DNA of 44,745 nucleotides, from the NCBI GenBank assembly GCA_035629025.1, contig DASPIU010000072.1:1-44745 (forward strand). The letters are read 5' to 3'. This DNA comes from Stenotrophomonas_A sp035629025. GTDB taxonomy: Bacteria; Pseudomonadota; Gammaproteobacteria; Xanthomonadales; Xanthomonadaceae. The notes below the pieces were generated by a model, which was not told the DNA's origin, did no database searches, and saw only the letters and a list, made by a program, of their open reading frames with translations. Below, piece after piece: positions 40,245 to 44,745 of the stretch (positions are counted from its first letter, which is position 1; each line of letters starts with the position of its first letter). A program made the position numbers and the translations under genes.

Positions 40245-41528
40245 TCAGTCCTTCTGGTCGTCGGAGAAGCCAAGGAACGCGCGGATCGCGGCCCGGGCTT
40301 GGTTGGCGTCGGTGCTGGTGCCGATTCCGTCCAGCGTGGTCATGGCCGACTGCACGGTGAGCACGGCGGCGTTTCCGCCCATGGCCTCGCGGTCCTCGAG
40401 CTCGCGCACTTCGTCGCGGGTCAGGATGCCGTTGTTCACCATCGCGGTGTAGAAGGCAGCGCGGCCGGCGCTGTCGGCGCGCAGCAGGCCTTCCACGTTG
40501 AACTTCGGGTAGTACTGCTGGCGTTCGCCTGGGGTCAGCAGGTCCTTGCTGATGCCCTGCTCGATCCGGCGCAGCCAGGGGCCGAGCGTGAACGTCAGGA
40601 ACCCGATCATCTGCTGCTCGATGCCCGTCCCCCAGCTGGTCGACTTCTCCGTGTGGCCCACCATCCACGGTGGGACGCGAAACCAGCGACAGATCGACTC
40701 GACCGAAAAGCCGCGCGATTCCAGCAGCTGCGCGTCGGCCGGGTTCACGCCCAGCGTGCCGGCCTCGGTGCCGCCCTCCAGCAGCGGTGCCTCGCCGCGC
40801 TCAATCGAGCCGACCAGATTGGTCTTGAACTCAGCGCGCTGCTTCGGCGTCAGGAACGCGCTGATCTTGTAGTAAATCGTCTGCAGCAGGCCGTTGCGGA
40901 ACGTCTGCGCCGCGGCCTTGTCCGCCGCCATCGCGTTGCCGAACACCTTCGCACCGTATCGGATCACCGAGACGCCATGCTGGCCGTCCAGGGTGAAGCC
41001 CGGCAGCGTCCAGATTCGCGACGCCGGAATTACGCGCGGGGTGCCGTCCGGCTTCAGGTACCGGTATAGCTTGTTCCCGCGTTGGTCACGGTTGACCGTC
41101 AGCTTGTCGGGGTCTAGGAACATCAGACCGACCACGCGCGTGCCGGCGTACAGCTTCTCCGCGCGCGCGTTCCCGCGCAGCAGCATCGCCACCACCATGG
41201 CTTCCCAGAACACCGCCGCCGTCGATTCGTCGTTTGGCTGGTCGTGGATGACGAAGTGCAGCGGGTGCTGGCTGGCCACACGCTTGCCGGCCGACGTGCG
41301 CTCATACATCGACAGCGGCAGCGTGGCGATGGTCTCTGAAATCAGGCGAACGCACGACCAGACGGCGTCGAGCTGGAGTACCGTCTTCGCCGTGACCTCA
41401 ACGCCTGCCTCGGTGGCCATCGCGCGATCAACGAACAGCTCGCTGTCGCGGAGGGTGAAGGACCGCACCCAGCCATCGATGGCGGCGCGCACGCGGCTGA
41501 CCACGCCGCCTGTTGGCTTGACTTTCAT
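40245..41528 (-). CDS. Portal protein (HK97 type)
   Basis: 427 residues. The run VLQLDAVWSCVRLISETIAT, LPLSMYERTSAGKR and HPLHFVIHDQPND is the portal start. Later blocks are AVFWEAMVVAMLLRGNARA, VFGNAMAADKAAAQTFRNG and ICRWFRVPPWMVGHTEKST. It forms the dodecameric DNA channel at one head vertex. The start overlaps the large terminase stop (ATGA). Confidence 0.96.
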   Translation of the reverse strand: MKVKPTGGVVSRVRAAIDGWVRSFTLRDSELFVDRAMATEAGVEVTAKTVLQLDAVWSCVRLISETIATLPLSMYERTSAGKRVASQHPLHFVIHDQPNDESTAAVFWEAMVVAMLLRGNARAEKLYAGTRVVGLMFLDPDKLTVNRDQRGNKLYRYLKPDGTPRVIPASRIWTLPGFTLDGQHGVSVIRYGAKVFGNAMAADKAAAQTFRNGLLQTIYYKISAFLTPKQRAEFKTNLVGSIERGEAPLLEGGTEAGTLGVNPADAQLLESRGFSVESICRWFRVPPWMVGHTEKSTSWGTGIEQQMIGFLTFTLGPWLRRIEQGISKDLLTPGERQQYYPKFNVEGLLRADSAGRAAFYTAMVNNGILTRDEVRELEDREAMGGNAAVLTVQSAMTTLDGIGTSTDANQARAAIRAFLGFSDDQKD

Positions 41529-43225
41529 GCGCGGCCTGCCCGAATCGGGTTGCTGAGCCAGTCGTCCATACAGCCTTGTCCTTCAGGGTTGAGTGCAATG
41601 AGCGACACGGCGTTGAACAGGGCCATCAGGGGGTCGATCTTTGCGGACCCGCTTACCTGCTTGGTGATGGTGATGGCATTGCCCGTGGGAATGACCTTGG
41701 CATTGCCGACGCACCAGGCCATCAAAGGCTGGCCGCCGTGGACCAGGCTTCCGCCGGCCAGAGCACGCTCAGTGGTTTTGATCGCACCGTTGAGCTTCCA
41801 CCCTTGAGACACCGCCACGATCTGCTTGATATCCAGCCCGCGGTCTTCGGTTGTGAGCTCGTCCACGATCGCGCCGATACCGGCCGGATCGACGCCAACC
41901 CCGTTCTCCTCGGGCAGCAGGCCCGCGTCCTTGATTTGGCAGATCGCGTCCGCCACCTGCTGCACGTCCAGGCCCGGCAACTTGACGATCGTCAGGTCAC
42001 CGTCGCGCTCGAAGTCCCGGAGGTACGCCACCACGTCTTTCCGCCGGTCGAGCACGATCTCGTGCGCCCAGGCGTGGCACCAGGCCAGCCAACGGCGCGT
42101 CTCGCGCTCCCGGCCCACCGCGGCCAGGCCTAGCAGGTCGTCCAGCCCGCCACCGTCAATGCCGACGGTCACGACTTCACAGCGTTCGATCAGGTCGTCG
42201 AGCGTCAACGCCACTTCGGCACGAGCCTGCCAGAAGTCAGCGCCAGCCCAACGATCCGAGCGCAGGTTCTGCCCCACCTCGACGTTGCCGTGCTTGGCAA
42301 GGAAGCCGCGGAGGGCATGTTCGCCCTCCTGGTCGGCCTTCTCGTACTCACGCCGCAGGTACTCGGCATCAACCGAGACCCCGTAATTGGGGTTCACCAG
42401 GCGCAGGTTTTCGAGCTTCAGGTGATCGCCGGCTTCCACCATCTCCGGCGGGTGCTCGTACAGCACCGGAAGCGAGGTCGCGTCCGTGATCAAGCCGTCG
42501 CGGATCGCGCGCATGCGCTGCAGATCCGCCTTGAATACCCCCGCCGGCGGCTCGTCCGACTGGGTGCTCAGCTTGATCACGATGCCTTCCGGCCGCGAGG
42601 TCAGGCCGCCCACCGCCTCTCGGAACATCGAGTCGCTGTTGGCCTTCTTGCCGAACAGCCATTCTTCGTCGATCAGCACCCAGCTGGCCTTGTTGCCGCC
42701 GACCGTGTCGCTGTCGGCGGCCAGTACCGTCAGCGTCGCCTTCGTCAGCCGATGGGTGATGGTCCGAATGTGGTCCTGCACCTGGAACAGCTCGACCAGC
42801 TCATCGTCGGCCTTGATCATGTCGCGGGCCGGCGCGAATGCGTTGTTGGCGATCTTGATGGTGGGCGCCAAGATGATCATCTCGGCCGACATCCGCCAGT
42901 TGAGGATCATGGCCGTGACCATGATCCCCGCCGCCAACGTGGACTTGCTGTTCTTCTTCGGGATCAGCATCAGCACTTCGCGGATCAGCCGGCGGCCGGT
43001 CTCCGCGTCGTAGGCGCCGAAGATCGCCGCCACGAAGTCGAAAACCCACTGCTCGCAGGCCTCACCGAAGGTCGGGCTGCCCGGCGCATCGACGATCCGC
43101 AGCTCCTTGAAGACCCGCAGCGCCTCCTCGGCTCGCTCTGGGAACAGCGGCGGGGGAATGATCGACTCGCCCGCACGCAGTCGCGCCGCCCAGTCCGGGC
43201 AGGCGGTGGAGTACTGGGGCACCAC
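41525..43225 (-). CDS. Terminase large subunit
   Basis: 566 residues. The ATPase domain has a deviant Walker A (PKKNSKST, about 89-96) and Walker B VLIDEE (183-188), followed by the coupling motif near LSTQSDEPP. The nuclease domain begins VTVGIDGGGLDDLLG with Asp357, Asp362 and Asp363, with a further Asp in VGVDPAGIG. The sequence is that of Terminase_1 enzymes of HK97-like phages. It packages DNA with the small subunit encoded 1 bp upstream. Confidence 0.96.
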   Translation of the reverse strand: MVPQYSTACPDWAARLRAGESIIPPPLFPERAEEALRVFKELRIVDAPGSPTFGEACEQWVFDFVAAIFGAYDAETGRRLIREVLMLIPKKNSKSTLAAGIMVTAMILNWRMSAEMIILAPTIKIANNAFAPARDMIKADDELVELFQVQDHIRTITHRLTKATLTVLAADSDTVGGNKASWVLIDEEWLFGKKANSDSMFREAVGGLTSRPEGIVIKLSTQSDEPPAGVFKADLQRMRAIRDGLITDATSLPVLYEHPPEMVEAGDHLKLENLRLVNPNYGVSVDAEYLRREYEKADQEGEHALRGFLAKHGNVEVGQNLRSDRWAGADFWQARAEVALTLDDLIERCEVVTVGIDGGGLDDLLGLAAVGRERETRRWLAWCHAWAHEIVLDRRKDVVAYLRDFERDGDLTIVKLPGLDVQQVADAICQIKDAGLLPEENGVGVDPAGIGAIVDELTTEDRGLDIKQIVAVSQGWKLNGAIKTTERALAGGSLVHGGQPLMAWCVGNAKVIPTGNAITITKQVSGSAKIDPLMALFNAVSLIALNPEGQGCMDDWLSNPIRAGRA

Positions 43226-43226
43226 C

Positions 43227-43652
43227 TCAGTTCATCCGCGCCCGCGGCGGTGCTGTCGGCGCAAACCGGCCCCCGACCTTCTCGGCCGCCTTCTGCCGCT
43301 CTTCCTTCTTGCCGCCCTCGCCCTTCTTGGCGTGGGTGTACTGCACCGCGGCGACCGCCGCCTTCACCTGGATCGCGGTCGCCTCGGTCCGGCCCAGCGC
43401 GATGTTCTGCAGCAGGGTCAGCATGTCCTGGGCGGGCTGCTCGACAGGCTGGCTCTTCGCACGCCGGAGCGCGCCGCCCGTCGGCTGGGCTTCCAATCGC
43501 ACCTGCACTGCCGCGGCCTTCGCCGTGGCTGGCGCATTTGCTGATTTCCTCGCGTTCGGAGCAGCCACTGCTTTCGGCTTTCGGCCGGCGCCAGGCCTTG
43601 CGCCGCCTGCATTCTTCCGCGGGCCGCCGCTCTTACCTTTCACGCCTGCCAT
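43227..43652 (-). CDS. Terminase small subunit
   Basis: 141 residues, basic and Ala-rich. The N-terminus MAGVKGKSGGPRKNAGGARP followed by GAGRKPKA is common to small terminases of this type. A helical region at about 75-120 (MLTLLQNIALGRTEATAIQV) would make the oligomer and DNA-binding unit. The call rests strongly on its place directly before the large subunit. Confidence 0.85.
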   Translation of the reverse strand: MAGVKGKSGGPRKNAGGARPGAGRKPKAVAAPNARKSANAPATAKAAAVQVRLEAQPTGGALRRAKSQPVEQPAQDMLTLLQNIALGRTEATAIQVKAAVAAVQYTHAKKGEGGKKEERQKAAEKVGGRFAPTAPPRARMN

Positions 43653-43708
43653 TTGCTGATTACCTCACCCAAAGGGGAATTTTTTCTCTGCATGAGAGGA
43701 CAGCCGGT

Positions 43709-44140
43709 CTAGATTTCCGGAGGGTTCCGTACTTTCGACCCACCCCCCGTATGGGTTCGGTCGGTGCCGCTGGATGCCCGCAGGCGGCCCGTGGCGGCAC
43801 GCGCTGCCGAGCGGCCTGCAGCCTCCTGTCGCTGCTTCGTGCCGTCGTGGCAGGCCTTGCAGAGCGCCTGGTGATTCGATGCCGACCAGAACAGCTGCTG
43901 GTCACCTCCATGCGGCACCACGTGGTCAACCACCACCGCCGCCTCCACTCGGCCCTCGGCCTCGCACATCACGCACAGTGGGTGCTGGACCAGGTAGCGC
44001 AGGCGGTACTGCTGCCAGCGGTAGCCGTAGCCGCGCGCCGTGCTGCCCTGCTTCCCCGCTCTCCAGCTATCGGAGTTGACCGTGGCCAATCGGCTCGGCA
44101 CCTGCGCCAGGCGCGAGGGCACCGTATGCAGGCGCGCCAT
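43709..44140 (-). CDS. HNH endonuclease
   Basis: 143 residues. Zinc ligands Cys56/Cys59 (PLCVMCE) and Cys94/Cys97 (ALCKACHD) frame the HNH core: Asp72-His73 (VVDHVVPHGGD), Asn89 and His98. In HK97-like phages an HNH protein next to the terminase is needed for DNA cutting at cos. The start overlaps the Rz stop by one base. The Ser/Arg-rich ends are likely unstructured. Confidence 0.94.
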   Translation of the reverse strand: MARLHTVPSRLAQVPSRLATVNSDSWRAGKQGSTARGYGYRWQQYRLRYLVQHPLCVMCEAEGRVEAAVVVDHVVPHGGDQQLFWSASNHQALCKACHDGTKQRQEAAGRSAARAATGRLRASSGTDRTHTGGGSKVRNPPEI

Positions 44141-44616
44141 CAGCGTGCGGGCTCCGCCCGATCGGCGGCGATCACGGCTTGGGCAGCGCGGACCTGGTCG
44201 TCGGCGTCTCGGGCGACTTGAACAAGAGCGCCCGCGACCTCTGCTCGTAGTTGGGCGCCCGCATCACGTTCGACGGCGCCGGCGACGGCTTCGGACAGGC
44301 GAGCGGTGTTGCAGGTGGCGAGGTCGTCGCGCAGCTGGAGATTGCCAGCGTGCAGATCAGCAACCACAGCATCAGGGACAGCTTGGGCTGCCCGGCGGTC
44401 TTCTTCATGCTTGGCTCCGATGTCGGCCAGCGTGGCGGCCTGGGTGTGTTCGGTGGTGCGGACCTCGTTGACCTGGGCCATGGCTGCAGTTGCGGCCGTG
44501 GTTGTTGCCTTGGCGGTCACCGTCTCCGCGCGGTCCCCGCGCCATGCCCAGCCAGCGCCGAACATGGCGGCCGACCAGACCATGAAGACCAGCAGCGCAA
44601 TCAGGAGACGGTTCAT
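44140..44616 (-). CDS. Rz-like inner-membrane spanin
   Basis: 158 residues with an N-terminal membrane anchor (LLIALLVFMVWSAAMFGAGW) and a periplasmic helical part (RTTEHTQAATLADIGAKHEE; NLQLRDDLATCNTARLSEAV). This fits i-spanins of the lambda Rz type, which span the periplasm and with Rz1 fuse inner and outer membranes in the last step of lysis. A second gene of Rz1 type lies fully inside it in another frame. Lysis genes upstream of the terminase are usual in this phage group. Confidence 0.87.
   Translation of the reverse strand: MNRLLIALLVFMVWSAAMFGAGWAWRGDRAETVTAKATTTAATAAMAQVNEVRTTEHTQAATLADIGAKHEEDRRAAQAVPDAVVADLHAGNLQLRDDLATCNTARLSEAVAGAVERDAGAQLRAEVAGALVQVARDADDQVRAAQAVIAADRAEPAR
44172..44408 (-). 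CDS. Rz1-like outer-membrane spanin lipoprotein, embedded in Rz
   Basis: 78 residues, entirely inside the Rz gene in another frame. It has its own GGAG site before the ATG at 44408, a basic start (MKKTAGQPK), a hydrophobic signal (LSLMLWLLICTLAI) and a lipobox-like ISSC with Cys26. The mature part is Pro-rich (TTSPPATPLACPKPSPAPSN), a mark of o-spanins. The combination of embedded position, lipoprotein signal and Pro-rich tail makes this a real gene although it overlaps another completely. Confidence 0.85.
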   Translation of the reverse strand: MKKTAGQPKLSLMLWLLICTLAISSCATTSPPATPLACPKPSPAPSNVMRAPNYEQRSRALLFKSPETPTTRSALPKP

Positions 44617-44744
44617 CAGTTGGGCTCCGGCGGAATGACCGCGCCTACCTGGCGCATGGCCGATTCAAGGGACATGACGCGCAGGCGCAGGCGGTGCGCT
44701 TCTTCCTGGGCCTGCATGCGCAGCTTCACTTCGTCCTCGATGCG
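44616..44744 (-). CDS. C-terminal end of an unidentified phage gene
   Basis: The last 42 residues of a gene entering from the right edge; its stop overlaps the Rz start by one base (TGATG). The visible part is helical and charged (EAHRLRLRVMSLESAMRQVG) and ends VIPPEPN. The place before Rz suggests a lysis-cassette member such as a holin or an accessory protein, but too little is visible to say. Confidence 0.55.
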   Translation of the reverse strand, partial: RIEDEVKLRMQAQEEAHRLRLRVMSLESAMRQVGAVIPPEPN

Positions 44745-44745
44745 C

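Larger units (their letters stand above)
20788..44745. mobile_element. Lambda/HK97-type siphovirus prophage, incomplete in window
   Basis: From the tRNA-Pro att duplicate to the right edge, the content is an accessory zone followed by a contiguous late operon on the minus strand: lysis, HNH nuclease, terminase, portal, protease, capsid, connectors, tail tube, G/GT, tape measure, M, L, K, I, J. The long non-contractile tail set with HK97-type head genes predicts siphovirus morphology. All structural frames are intact and tightly packed, with no insertion sequence or stop visible, so the phage could be active. Integrase, repressor, replication genes and the second att site are not in the window. 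Confidence 0.95.

Noticed and set aside
42290..44221. 643-codon plus-strand frame opposite the terminase and HNH genes
   Set aside because: Spans several well-supported minus-strand genes and has a shadow-type composition.

Overview
The window comes from a high-GC gammaproteobacterium of the Xanthomonadaceae (Lysobacteraceae). The main evidence is an almost complete xanthan-type gum operon in the Xanthomonas order (gumB-C-D-E-F-H-I-J-K-L-M), together with a Xanthomonas-like DXS and a small protein family seen twice here. The genus cannot be fixed from the sequence alone. It is chromosome up to about 20.79 kb and an integrated lambda/HK97-type siphovirus prophage from there to the right edge.

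Left part (1-6.3 kb): the N-terminal 732 codons of a trimeric autotransporter adhesin (minus strand, running off the left edge) with an extended signal peptide, a YadA-like head and four 348-bp passenger repeats; dxs on the plus strand; then, convergent to it, a TraB/GumN-family exported protein and a DUF985-type cupin that lie downstream of the gum operon.

Gum operon (6.3-19.2 kb, minus strand): GumD starts the lipid-linked unit with glucose-1-phosphate. GumM, H, K and I are glycosyltransferases that finish the pentasaccharide. GumF (acetyl) and GumL (pyruvyl) decorate it, GumJ flips it, GumE polymerises it, and GumB/GumC export it. Only one acetyltransferase is present (no gumG). Almost all junctions are 4-nt ATGA/GTGA overlaps; the breaks are C/D (271 bp) and K/L (20 bp). 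A candidate sigma-70 promoter lies about 170 bp upstream of gumB.

Junction (19.35-20.84 kb): a small acidic protein, an isochorismatase-family hydrolase, a low-GC membrane ORF between two related hairpins, then the 3' half of a tRNA-Pro(GGG) gene with its terminator. The fragment lacks its 5' half, so it is read as the phage attachment duplicate that marks the prophage edge.

Prophage (20.79 kb to right edge, not complete): next to the att site is an accessory zone (21.2-24.4 kb) with small genes on both strands, a tandem pair of paralogous small proteins, an SRAP-family protein coupled to a small acidic protein, and a lipoprotein opposed to the late operon. From right to left the late operon reads: unknown, Rz with embedded Rz1, HNH nuclease, terminase small and large subunits, portal, ClpP-like protease, HK97 capsid, connectors, tail completion, tail tube, G and GT chaperones (via a GGGAAAC -1 frameshift), tape measure, M, two inserted tail genes, L, K, I, J and two tail-tip genes. 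Integrase, repressor, replication genes and the intact tRNA-Pro should lie beyond the right edge.
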